From Mucor racemosus (taxonomy: Eukaryota; Mucoromycota; Mucoromycetes; Mucorales; Mucoraceae), in assembly GCA_027405735.1 (NCBI GenBank), contig JAPEHQ010000006.1:1426001-1490000 (forward strand): a DNA stretch of 64,000 bases. Direction: 5' to 3'. The translations under genes were made by a program, and so were the position numbers. The notes under the pieces were generated by a model. It was not told where the DNA came from, did no database searches, and saw only the letters and a program-made list of their open reading frames with translations. Every line of letters begins with the position of its first letter. The stretch's first letter is position 1. Below are positions 46,552 through 58,100 of this stretch, in pieces.

Positions 46552-46680
46552 TCTGGTAAAGCATTAAATAAATTGACTTGGGACAAAGAGGGTAAAAAGG
46601 TGGGAATAGGTCCCAGTGATGACCATGTTTATGTTTATGATGCTGGAGGGGTAAAACTAAAACTTAATGTACGTCACCTA
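46552..46680 (+). pseudogene. WD-repeat gene fragment captured in the CACTA element (copy 2)
   Basis: From 46552 the frame reads SGKALNKLTWDKEGKKVGIG, then PSDDHVYVYDAGG and on into sequence without similarity. The arrangement W-D-x-x-G-x-x-x-A/G-x-G-x-S-D-x-x-V-x-V-Y-D is a WD40 blade. It resembles the region near the C-terminus of fungal cytoplasmic dynein intermediate chain. The copy at 14406-14520 is the same fragment with a stop codon and independent substitutions. Capture of a host exon by the element before the copies separated is the simplest reading. The source gene is not in this window. Confidence 0.5.
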
Positions 46681-48016
46681 TATCGCATTAATCATCGAGT
46701 AAGACTATATAATCATCAAATAAACTACCACATAACATTAACATGTATAAAGATTTATAGTCATAAGCTTGAATCAACGGGTACAACATTGTAAATTCTT
46801 GAAAAAGTTCTCAAGTATTATAAAATCTCTTATTTTTAAGACTTACAAGGCTTATAAGCGGAATATTAATTTAGAAAATTATTTTTGTCCAAATCATCAA
46901 TTTTGACATTTTTTAATTTTTTTTTTTTTTGGTTTTGCAAATCTAGGGTTAATTATACCACCAATTATGAAAACAAAAAATATACACATATACAACATTT
47001 AGCGCTCTATTTGCTCGATAAAAAATAACAAACCTTTTTGTTGCAAAATATTACATGAAAATCCTTTAACGAAAATTCCGTTTTTGGGCCAAAAGTACAA
47101 AGTTTCATTACTTAACTTTTAATATTAAGTTTTTATGAAATGCGTATTAGTTATAGCTACAATTTTCTCTTACAATGTAGTATATTTAAACGTTGATTTT
47201 GGTATTAAAATCTGATTTTTCTATTTTTTGATCAAAATCATGAGTGTTGGTAAGGATAAAATGAGTTCCGAAAATGTCCGCTACAAAGTCTGAATTTTCA
47301 GACCATACGTGGTTAAATATAAGAAAAGTAAAAAAAAAAACGCATTTTTATTTAAAACTTAGATATATACAATAGTCTAAGGTCTAACAGACTTAGCCGT
47401 TCGATCTTGCTATGATGATGCTCAATTACGGCGTCTCTCTGCAGGCTCGCTTTTGCAATTCTTTAAAGAATCTATGATATACAGTAACGGATGGTTTTTA
47501 TAGTAAAAAAATGTATGTTTCTATGATAACAGTTACTGCCTATTTTATTTAGTTTATGGTTTATGCGCAGTAATGCTGCTTTTACATTGGTCGAAATGAG
47601 CAATTCAGCAGGGTTTTAATTACGCTAAATAATGTAAAGCCTTGAAAATCATTTTCTACGTGTGTTGGTTCTCTCTTTTTGTTTCCACATTCCAAGGATA
47701 TATTCACCATTTGTTGTTTGATAAGGCATATCAAACTATCAAGCTGGTATTCTTTCCTTTGACCTGAATACGACGCATGCTAACATAAGGAACTAATGTT
47801 TTTAATATAGGTAGCAGTCGTTATATTAGAGACTGATATTTTCATCTAACCGCATTCTAAAATCAAATATCATTATTTACTACAGTATTGTTGGACGTAC
47901 AGTATTTCTTAATTATTAGATCAAATCGAAGAAGGAAATAATATTTATATCCAATCAATGAAAAAGTAGAACTAATTACAAACCCACAAAATATTCCAGA
48001 AAAGTGATAAGATTTA
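46651..48016. repeat. Left arm of CACTA palindrome
   Basis: Pairs with 48344-49709 as an inverted repeat of about 1.37 kb. All stretches I compared, for example 47340-47460 against 48900-49020, match perfectly; mismatches appear only near the outer edge. Confidence 0.85.
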
Positions 48017-48343
48017 AATGCAAGAACCAATATATTTACGGTTATTATCATTTGTAAATATGTTTATAGCTATAATGTTTACAGCAACAATCGTTTTTCC
48101 TCGAGCATAAGCTTAAATAAAACTTGCTGCTTAAATTTACGGTATATGCAATCCAAATCTAAGATTATAAATGTTACTTTATCGCGCATAAAATTCAAAC
48201 AAATTAACCTTCTTTAAACTTACTATTTTAGTTTACAATTATCAGCTGTAAAAAGGTTTGCGTTCAAGTACAGCTGCGATCATAACTATGGTTATTAAGC
48301 AAGGCATAAGATTGTTCTTTTTTTTTTGTTTCTATATCATTTA

Positions 48344-49709
48344 AAATTTTATCACTTTTCTGGAATATTTTGTGGGTTTGTAATTAGTTCTACTTTTTCA
48401 TTGATTGGATATAAATATTATTTCCTTCTTCGATTTGATCTAATAATTAAGAAATACTGTACGTCCAACAATACTGTAGTAAATAATGATATTTGATTTT
48501 AGAATGCGGTTAGATGAAAATATCAGTCTCTAATATAACGACTGCTACCTATATTAAAAACATTAGTTCCTTATGTTAGCATGCGTCGTATTCAGGTCAA
48601 AGGAAAGAATACCAGCTTGATAGTTTGATATGCCTTATCAAACAACAAATGGTGAATATATCCTTGGAATGTGGAAACAAAAAGAGAGAACCAACACACG
48701 TAGAAAATGATTTTCAAGGCTTTACATTATTTAGCGTAATTAAAACCCTGCTGAATTGCTCATTTCGACCAATGTAAAAGCAGCATTACTGCGCATAAAC
48801 CATAAACTAAATAAAATAGGCAGTAACTGTTATCATAGAAACATACATTTTTTTACTATAAAAACCATCCGTTACTGTATATCATAGATTCTTTAAAGAA
48901 TTGCAAAAGCGAGCCTGCAGAGAGACGCCGTAATTGAGCATCATCATAGCAAGATCGAACGGCTAAGTCTGTTAGACCTTAGACTATTGTATATATCTAA
49001 GTTTTAAATAAAAATGCGTTTTTTTTTTTACTTTTCTTATATTTAACCACGTATGGTCTGAAAATTCAGACTTTGTAGCGGACATTTTCGGAACTCATTT
49101 TATCCTTACCAACACTCATGATTTTGATCAAAAAATAGAAAAATCAGATTTTAATACCAAAATCAACGTTTAAATATACTACATTGTAAGAGAAAATTGT
49201 AGCTATAACTAATACGCATTTCATAAAAACTTAATATTAAAAGTTAAGTAATGAAACTTTGTACTTTTGGCCCAAAAACGGAATTTTCGTTAAAGGATTT
49301 TCATGTAATATTTTGCAACAAAAAGGTTTGTTATTTTTTATCGAGCAAATAGAGCGCTAAATGTTGTATATGTGTATATTTTTTGTTTTCATAATTGGTG
49401 GTATAATTAACCCTAGATTTGCAAAACCAAAAAAAAAAAAAATTAAAAAATGTCAAAATTGATGATTTGGACAAAAATAATTTTCTAAATTAATATTCCG
49501 CTTATAAGCCTTGTAAGTCTTAAAAATAAGAGATTTTATAATACTTGAGAACTTTTTCAAGAATTTACAATGTTGTACCCGTTGATTCAAGCTTATGACT
49601 ATAAATCTTTATACATGTTAATGTTATGTGGTAGTTTATTTGATGATTATATAGTCTTACTCGATGATTAATGCGCTAGAGGCGACGTACATTAAGTTTT
49701 AATCTTACC
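48344..49709. repeat. Right arm of CACTA palindrome
   Basis: Inverted partner of 46651-48016. Symmetry ends at 49709, where the hAT element begins. Confidence 0.85.
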
Positions 49710-52700
49710 TACTAGTAGGAATGGCAATGAGTAATAATTATTCGGTTATAATCGACAATTAAAAAAATATATTCGCGAAATACTTATAAATCGGATTCGA
49801 GGATTCGAACAATATTTTTGAAGCGATTAATTATTTCACACTTGTTAGTAGTGTTTGGTCCGCAGCTACGGTTCGAAGATTATTTCAGTTGATTTTTTTC
49901 ACTCAATTAAACGATTATCTGTATTAGGCAAATTAAGTTACACATAGTTCGTTCGCAATTTACAAACAAATATACGAACAAATATTCGGTTTTGACGATC
50001 AAATTTTCGGATATAACGAACATATATTCGAGTTTTACAATCAATTATTCGCACTTAACGATCAATTATTCACATTTGGCGATCAATTATTTGCATTTAA
50101 CGATCAATTATTCACATTTCACAAACTATTCGGCAATTCATGGAAACCAATTTTAATAATATAATTCCCATAATTTATTCTAAACGGGGATGCGAGGTAA
50201 ATATAATAATGTAAAACGATAGTATGATAAAAATAGTCAATTCAAACAAAGATATTATGAATTATAATGAACTTAATGCCCAAAAAATAAAAGAAATAAA
50301 GAATAGTATAAACGAAAAAACGACAAAGAGAAAATGGTTATGACACCTCCTTCAATTCTTTTATCCAGCACGAAACCAGTACAATAAATTCATCATTTGT
50401 TTCAGGAAGATTGGCTCTGTTACTATTTACTGTTTTTTTTTGCTAATGAAAACAACCTTTCTGATGCAACACTAGTTGCCGGGATTGCTAAGATTTTACG
50501 AGCAAGGCGAGATACATTAGGATATTTATGTTGATAATGTTTCCAATAATAATCAAGAGACTGCCTTGCAAAGGCCATTCCATTCCACAACTGATTTTGT
50601 TTGAGCTTTTGGTTTTTGATGTACTTAGAGTCAATAACTACTACTGACGATGTCTCCAATGATAGCTACACAGGTTGCTGACCATTATACCCCTCTTCAT
50701 TTATATCTACTATGTCGTTTGGTGTGATAATTTTATTTCCATCATCATCGTCATCGGAAACGCATGTTTCAAAAAACAATTTTTGAATGGAAAGAATCTT
50801 CAGTATCATCAGAGGCTAAATATTTAATCAGCTCACGCTGACCAGCTTCTATCAAATCTTTTATGGATATGTTGCAGGATCTTTATCGTTTCATTGAATC
50901 TTCAATTTCTTTATTTTTAATTTTCAACTTTCTTTTCCCTGAAATTCCAAATGATTTTTTTGCTGAGGATGGCACTATTGGTGGTTGGGTAGCCGATGAC
51001 GTTGATGTTATTGCTACAGTTTATGGCGATGCTACTACAGCTGTTGATAATGATAGCGTTGTTGTAGATGTTTCCATTACTGCTGCTGTTTTTGATGTTG
51101 ATGATGTGGACTCCAATGTTTTTATAGGTTGAGAGGTTTGTTGATGGATAAAAGAATTGTGCAGGAATGATTTGTATTCTGATCTACAGGTTTTTTCTTG
51201 TTCGTTAATTACTACAGGCTCCCATTCTTCACACCAATAATTAAACTTTGATGCACAATCTAACATTGTGGAGTAAGAAAAAATTGGGCTGTCATCAGTT
51301 CTTTGATAGTATAAGGATAATTTTTGTAAGCCTAGCCTTGATGCATGAAGCAACGAAATGGCACCCAAGTCTTCTTCTTCTTCATTATCAGCAATAAATT
51401 TTTCAAGAGTGTCAAAAATAATATTGATCAACTGCATTGTTTTATTGATAGTAGTGTACCTGTTATTATAAAGAGATGGTGGTTAATTATTTTAAAATAC
51501 TATCTATTTGATTACAAGCTTTCTTACATTTGAGAACACAGAAATAGAGTTGTTGCATGGAAAATATCAAGATAATCATTCAGTTTTTCCAAATAGTACA
51601 GTTCCTCTTGATTAATATAACAAGTATCTCTCAGTTCTTCATTGCCAGCAACTACATGATTATACACATCCTTTAATATCAGAAATCTTTCTACCATATC
51701 CTTGGTAGTAGTGTTCCAGCGAGTTGGCATATCTTTTTTTAAATTTGATTTTGGAAGCTGTAATATATTCCTTATATTCTTAAACGCTTCTTGCAACTTT
51801 GACCTTCTTTTTATCAGTTTACAACCGAGACGAAGTTTTTCAATCGGTGTTTTAGCTTCATTTATGTTGGTTTTATCATCATCACCAGCAACACGATTGT
51901 CGTCTTCATCGTTATTTTCTGATTCATTATTGTTACCATCGCCGTTGTTTTCTTGACCACCACTATCATTTTCCATACTTTTTTTGAATATCTTCCTTTG
52001 TCATTCTTTTAGTCACACCATTATCAATTATTGCCTTGGAAACAAGGTTCAAACCATGAGCAAAGCATGGGATTAAATTCTTTTTGGCATTGAAGTTAAA
52101 TTGTTTTTGTTCTTGGGATGAAGTTTCCAAAACTTTTGCCATTTTTTTGTTGTTTGAGGCATTGCCAGCGGTTATACAATGAAGTAAATGCAAGCAACCA
52201 AATTTATTTAGAATATCAACAAACATTTTTGCCATGCTTTCATCTAAATCAATATTATCATAGATTGCTTAGTGGCAGTTTCAGTGCTATTATAAACCAT
52301 CGTGCTACATACCAGTGCAGTGTACTCCATGTGGTTAACGCTTCTTAAGGCAAGTGTTAATTGTACAGGTTGAAAACTTGATTTTTCGATAAAGCGACAA
52401 CATGTAATACTCATATAGCTAGACCCTAAGAAATCATTTGTTGTATTGAGTGTTTAGAATCAATAAATAACGCTAGTAACAATAAATATGTAAATTACCA
52501 ATTTCAAAGGTCCAAATGTCTGTTGTAAAGTTCAAAGCCTCTTGCTCTAACAGTATTTGTCTAACTTTGACTTTCATATTATGATATGCATTTATAGTGT
52601 ATGTTGTCAAGCTTTGGCGTGAAGGAATTTTTGCAATTTTTAAATCGGAATTAATAATAGGTGCTTTTACACAGTAGTTTACTAATTTTTGAAGTGCATG

Positions 52701-53865
52701 GTTTTTTTCAACAAAACTAAAACTGAGCCTATTCGCAATATGAAATTCTAAAAACAGTTCTTTAAAATTGTCTCGATTGTAGGGCATGCTGCTGTTTTCT
52801 AATGCTTCTTGATTTACCCTCACAATGAAACTGTCTAATGCTGATTGATTGGGGTCTACTAACTTTGACAAATAAATTTGATGCATTTCTCGTAAGGATC
52901 TAGGAGGTATCATCACAGTTGAAGAAGAAGTCAAAGCGGCGAGCTGGACTGGTTGAGCTTTAGCATTTTCAATTTAATCTTGCATAGCATAAATAATTGC
53001 TTGATGTAGTAAATTTAATTATATTAGAATGATAATATATAGATTCCAATACATATTATTTAACTACTTACGCTTAGTAATAGTAAGGCCATAACCACTA
53101 TTTGTTGATACGAGATGCGATAAGAAGCTTGAAGTTGAAGAACCATTACTTTTTAAGACATGTCTACAACCATTTGATTGCCTCCTTGAAACGGTGCAGA
53201 AAATTTGATAGTCAAACCTGACACCAAAGCCGTAGCGCCCCCACCATAATTTGATTTGCTTTGTCGTTCCACTAATATCCTTATCATTGTCATCATTTCC
53301 TGCAAACGGAATTGGTATAAGCTGCTCTGTCGTCCCAGACATAATTGTTTCAGTGCTACTATCATCATTATGCTGCTTTGCAGCCCGTTGCATAACTGCA
53401 GGATCAACGCTGACACTGTTCATTTGCCGAACAAGGGAATGAGTTGTGGAAGCAGTTAACATGCCATCAACAGTTGACATGCCATCAACAGTTGACATAC
53501 TATCAATTGTCAAAGCGTCAGTAACATACCCATCCAGGTCATCCATAGTTATTCAGATAAAAAGTAGAAAGTAAAGTGATCTAGAGAAAAAAATACGAAA
53601 GGTTTGCAGCTTTGAAATTTTATTTACACCCGTGTTGTTGATTTATGACCTGAGGATCCAAACACTGCTCGGAATAACGAATATTCGAAATACTGCAAGC
53701 AAACCTTGGATCGTGGCTTAAAAAGTTGAATCGATCATATAATGAAGTTTATTCGCGGTTATTCGGATCACTCTCGAATTTTAGTTCATGCTATCAAACG
53801 TTAATTTTTAATACAAGCTTATGGTGTAATCGGTTCGCAAATTTGAATCATTGCTGCTGCTAGTT
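49710..53865 (-). mobile_element. Decayed hAT-superfamily DNA transposon
   Basis: The interior encodes hAT transposase pieces on the minus strand (see 50423-53546). Candidate imperfect terminal repeats are TAGGAATGGCAATGA starting at 49716 and TAGCAGCAGCAATGA read inward from 53862 (11 of 15 identical). The subterminal DNA on both sides is rich in ATTCG and CGATCAATTATTC repeats, for example 49980-50130. I could not find a convincing 8 bp target duplication, so the exact ends are uncertain. Confidence 0.65.
50423..53546 (-). pseudogene. hAT transposase, multi-exon, inactivated
   Basis: Pieces in order on the minus strand: an N-terminal part at 53546-53064 with a degenerate BED-like finger (SNGSSTSSFLSHLV); 52934-52473 with FTTDIWTFEIG; a short exon near 52430-52310 (SSYMSITCCRFIEKS); 52235-51966 with PCFAHGLNLVSKAI; 51976-51524 with DMPTRWNTTTKDM; 51437-51021; and the dimerisation motif ATSVASERLFSLAKK at 50659-50423. 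GT-AG introns are evident, for example after CSQM near 51529. Lesions: a +1 shift in a T7 run at 51979-51985, an in-frame stop near 52976, and stops between 51020 and 50660. hAT transposases cut and paste with an RNase H-like core; this one should be dead. Confidence 0.8.
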
Positions 53866-54774
53866 GTTAATACTAATGGTTAGGTATGACACTTAGTATG
53901 AGTTAGAAATGTCATGTTATGTTAAACTTTAATAGTTGTTTCCGGATTTCTGCATCTGGATAAACTTTTGATATGTCATAAAAAATTAAATTCATAGAAT
54001 TTTTTTTGACTCATTTATAAGTTCCTGAATGTGGTTTTAAAAAAAGGATGGTTTTTATTATAATTGAATATGTGATCCACATTCTTCCCAAAGGTTGCTC
54101 ATCCAAAAAAAATGCCGAACAATCTCCGTAAGCGGCCATTTAATAATATTTAAAAGCTGTAAATTTCTAGAAAAAAATCACCGGACAGTCCGGACGCGGC
54201 TGTTTAAATATTTCAAGCAGCTGTGAGATGCAGATATCGAAATTTCATATAAAAATTAAGGTTCGATTTTATAGCTAATTATGCAAAAACTTATTTTATT
54301 GTCTATCTGTGTAAAGCATAAAATGCAACATACAGCATTAGCCTAATAACGGGTTTAACTTGGAAAGTATAAGATAGTACAACCAGATTTGAAAAAAAGT
54401 TTACAAAATCACAAAATTTAAAAGGTTTGTAAAAGTAAAATATACATGCTATTTATTTAGTTTTAAAGTGTGTATCCATCTCTATATTCAAATACACGAT
54501 GCTTTTATATTTGAAAAAGATTTTTTTCATAAATTATTTTCATACTCTTTTTTTAAAAAAAAAAGAAAGCGGATATTTTGGAACTTCAAAAAAAATTACC
54601 AAGAAGCAAGCAAATATGTCATTATTTTTATATTGCTTACAGTATTTAATCTAACGCTAAAAAAAAATAGACGAATTATTTGCAGGGAATACGAGGTGAT
54701 ACGCACTTTAGTTACGGTGGCGCGTGCGCTACAAAAAATAGTATTAGTAAATCAATTATTTTAAGTTGTACCAA
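53866..54774. other. AT-rich gene-free stretch
   Basis: Nothing firm. The 98-codon ORF at 54468-54764 is Phe/Lys-rich with no domain. A GC-richer patch (54181-54200, CCGGACAGTCCGGACGCGGC) contains a self-complementary CCGGACNGTCCGG-like core. The final bases before the Gypsy-2 duplication are unremarkable. Confidence 0.4.
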
Positions 54775-54779
54775 AATAT

Positions 54780-55114
54780 TGTCAGATACAAATATATAGA
54801 TTTAGTATTTGTATCTGGTGAGTCTGATCAATAATAATAGTAATAACAATAATAATATTATACTAAGATAGTATGTAGTAAATATATATTATAGTTTTGT
54901 AGTTAGATAGAATAAAAGGTGTCTTTATTATTAATACGGTTGTACCGTCAAGATATTCAATATACTTTGTGTAATCATATTTAATCTTTGTTTGATATTT
55001 CTTGTTGCTGGTATTTTAGGTTTAAACTTCCGTTTCTTATTTCGGTTGGAGTTCAACATCTCAATGATATCCTGCAGATCAGGATCACTACTTGTATCAA
55101 CACTGATACTGACA
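54780..55114 (-). repeat. Gypsy-2 3' LTR (overlaps the coding frame)
   Basis: 335 bp, identical to 61152-61486 as far as compared. The gag-pol stop lies inside it at 54931-54933, so about the last 60 codons are LTR-encoded. An AATAAAG-type signal occurs just after the stop on the minus strand. Confidence 0.95.
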
Positions 55115-58100
55115 TCACCCCCCTTCGAGACAGATGTTCGACCCTGAACATCGTTGGATTTGGTCATGGCAGTTGTAGAAGATTCGGGAGTGGGATTGGA
55201 AGAAGAAGGTAGTTTAAACGATAAATCAATAAATTTCTCAGTTTTAGTGGTATTTGCTTGAGATATTTTTGTTTGATTTGGAGGTGGAGCAAAAGAAAAA
55301 TTACTGGAAGGAACTTGATTTGAGGTGGTTGTGGTAATATTTGTTTCTTGAGTGATTGAATCTGGGGGTAAATTGGTATTTTCTGGTGGAGAGTTAATAT
55401 TTTCAGGGTTTGTATTTGATTCTTCGAGTTCTGCGTTTAGCATTTGCTCATTGCTTTCAGGTTCTGATACTCTTTCGTCAATATCACTACCAGAGTCTAC
55501 ACTAATTTTCTCATTTAATGTTTCATGATCGGCATGAGCTGAAGGTAAATAAGATGAAGAAACAGTTGAGGAAACAGTTGAACTTGAGGATGATGGTTTT
55601 ATCGGTTGATCCGGAATTTTGATATCACTATCCGCAGAAGACATAAAATCATAGCCGTCAAGTACGTGTTCAAACACACGATCATTGTTTTCTGTTTCAT
55701 CCATAATACTACTGCCATGAACTGAGAGATCTTCTTCTGATATTGAGTTTGGTGTAGAATTTTTAGCAATTTCAGATGTACTTTGGCTATTTATGGTTTT
55801 AGGTACTGGCATATCAATGTAGTCGTCTTGTGGTTGATTTAAATTTTGTTCTGATGGTATACTAACTGAAAGTTGGCTGTTTGATGGTAATTTTGGTAAA
55901 ATTTTTGCCATATTAGTAGTATCCATACGTAAACGATCAGCTTCACGAACTGCTCGACGACTAGTAGTAGGATCATACCAGGGAACGAGGGGGTTTTCGC
56001 CATTAGCTGCTTTAATCCTATCTACGTGTACCAAAGATTGGAGCGGTTCGCCAGCTATTGTTTCCAGTTGATACGTACCATAATCAGGAAAAACTTTTGT
56101 TACAATATAGGGGCCTTTGAAACGAGGTTCCAAACCAAATTTGCCTTCGTGAGTTAATATGACCATATCACCAATTTCAAAACTAGTAGGTTTGATTTTT
56201 GCATCCCAACGTTTTTTATCGGCTTCGCCCATGGCTTTTAACCGGAACTCAGCGGCGGCACGATGTTGGCCTAATAGTTCCAACTCACGCGAAGTAATAT
56301 CTGCCACTGTCCGTTTGTCCAAAAGCATTTCACGGGTAATATATGGTCTCAAAATATCACCGGGTAGTCTAGGTTCACGGCCATAAACCAAGTAAAATGG
56401 ACTAAATCCAGTAGTAGAATGTACCCTTACTCGACTTGCCCACAAAGCAGTGTTGACAAAATCGTCCCAGCGATGAATTGCACCATTTACGTACTTTCTC
56501 AACATTTGCTTTATCACGCCATTGTATCTTTCCACCTTAGAATTTGTACGAGGATGGAACGCAGATGTCAATTTGTGATTTGTACCAATACGTTTAGTGT
56601 AAGCTTGAACCAAACCACTAGTAAAGTTAGCACCACGATCTGTAATAATTTCGGATGGGCAACCAAAACGCATAACAATTTCCTCATAGATGAAATCAGC
56701 TACAGCTTCCATTGATGCCACAGAAACAGCTCTTGCAATTGGCCAGTTAGTCAAGTAATCCACTGCTGTCAGTAACCATTTATTGCCGTTTGATGTTGTA
56801 GGTAATTCACCCACAAAGTCTATGTGCCAACGATCAAAAGCTTTTGGTATTTGAAGAGGATGCATAACATCTTGATGCACATGATCACGTCGACTATTCA
56901 ATTGACAAGCTGTACAAGTTTTAAGCCATTCTAGAATGTCCTTACAAAAACCAGGCCACCAATAACGTTCTGCAAACATTTTCAACATAGTTTTGATACC
57001 TGCATGGCCAAATGACTCATGATATTTGAAAACCAAATCTGCTCGTTCTGAAAATGGGATAAACTTAAGTTCGAGTACCTTGCCTGATTCTAATTTCACT
57101 TTTCTATATACTGTCTTTTGACGAACAACAAACTGATCTTCTTCTTTTTCCATCCGTTTTCGCAACACATCAGATTTCATTTTTTCATAATTCTTGTCGA
57201 CATATAAAATAGGCCAATCCGTTTTGATTTGATCAGATAATTGATCCCAAGCAGCATACAAGTATTCAGGTTTTAGAGGAGGTATTTCCACACCATCATC
57301 AATAAGTAGATCAGGTTTTCTAGAGAGTGCATCGGCAACTTGATTGTCTTTTCCAGCTTTATATTCAATTTTTGGCGAAAATAATTCATAATCTGCAATC
57401 CAACGAACTAAACGCGGTGTAGGGTTTACTTGGGAGTGAAAATAAATTAATGGTTTATGATCGCTGTAAACTGTATAACCACCCTGACACCCATCAATAA
57501 AACAGCGCCAAGTTCGTAAGGCATGAATAATTGCAATAAGTTCACGTTCTTGAGCTGGTAATTTTTGTTCTGCTTTTGACAGCTTCTTAGATTCATATGC
57601 GATTGGTAACCACGAGTTAGTATTGGGCTCCTGTTGTAATAGTACTGCTCCGACACCAAAATCACTTGAATCAGTTTCAATTCTGTAAGGTTGGCTCATA
57701 TCTGGTAGTTTTAATAATGGTGGAGAAGTAAGCATTTGTTTTATAGCTGTAAAACTAGCTTCACATTCAGCATTCCAAACAATAGCACGTTTTTTGGCGC
57801 CATTACCATGAGTTAATTCAGTTAGAGGAGCTGCAATCGAGGAGAACGAAGGGCAGAAACGACGATAATGTTGAGCTAATCCAACAAATTGGCGTACCTC
57901 TTGCACATTTGTAGGTCTTGGCCATTCTTGAATTGCTTTTACTTTTGACGAAGATGGTAAAATGCCTTTAGCTGAAACCCTATAACCTAAGAATTCCAAT
58001 TCACGTTTCCCAAATTCGCATTTTTTCAAATTGATGATTAGACCTTCTTTTTCAAATATAGATAATACTTGACGAACATGTTTGATGTGATCTTCCAAAT

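Larger units (their letters stand above)
45674..49709. mobile_element. Palindromic double copy of the CACTA-like element
   Basis: 45674 begins with CACTACGGCCGAAC, the same terminus as 5229. From there to 48016 the sequence is the reverse complement of the first copy's right part and middle. From 48017 to 49709 it runs forward from the equivalent of 5685 to about 14420. The two oppositely oriented halves pair at 46651-48016 against 48344-49709 (positions sum to 96360) with near-identity. The 327 bp spacer matches 5685-6005. The right half loses its terminal part where the hAT element begins. No transposase gene. Confidence 0.7.

Noticed and set aside
49980..50130. Short ATTATTCGCATTTAACGATC-like repeats as a possible CRISPR or satellite array
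   Set aside because: Units are few, imperfect and lack unique spacers. They are subterminal repeats of the hAT element, a common feature of that superfamily.
49705..53875. Exact hAT target duplication
   Set aside because: The closest candidates (TAATCTTA and TAATACTA) differ at two positions, and the right flank does not continue the CACTA sequence, so I do not claim it.
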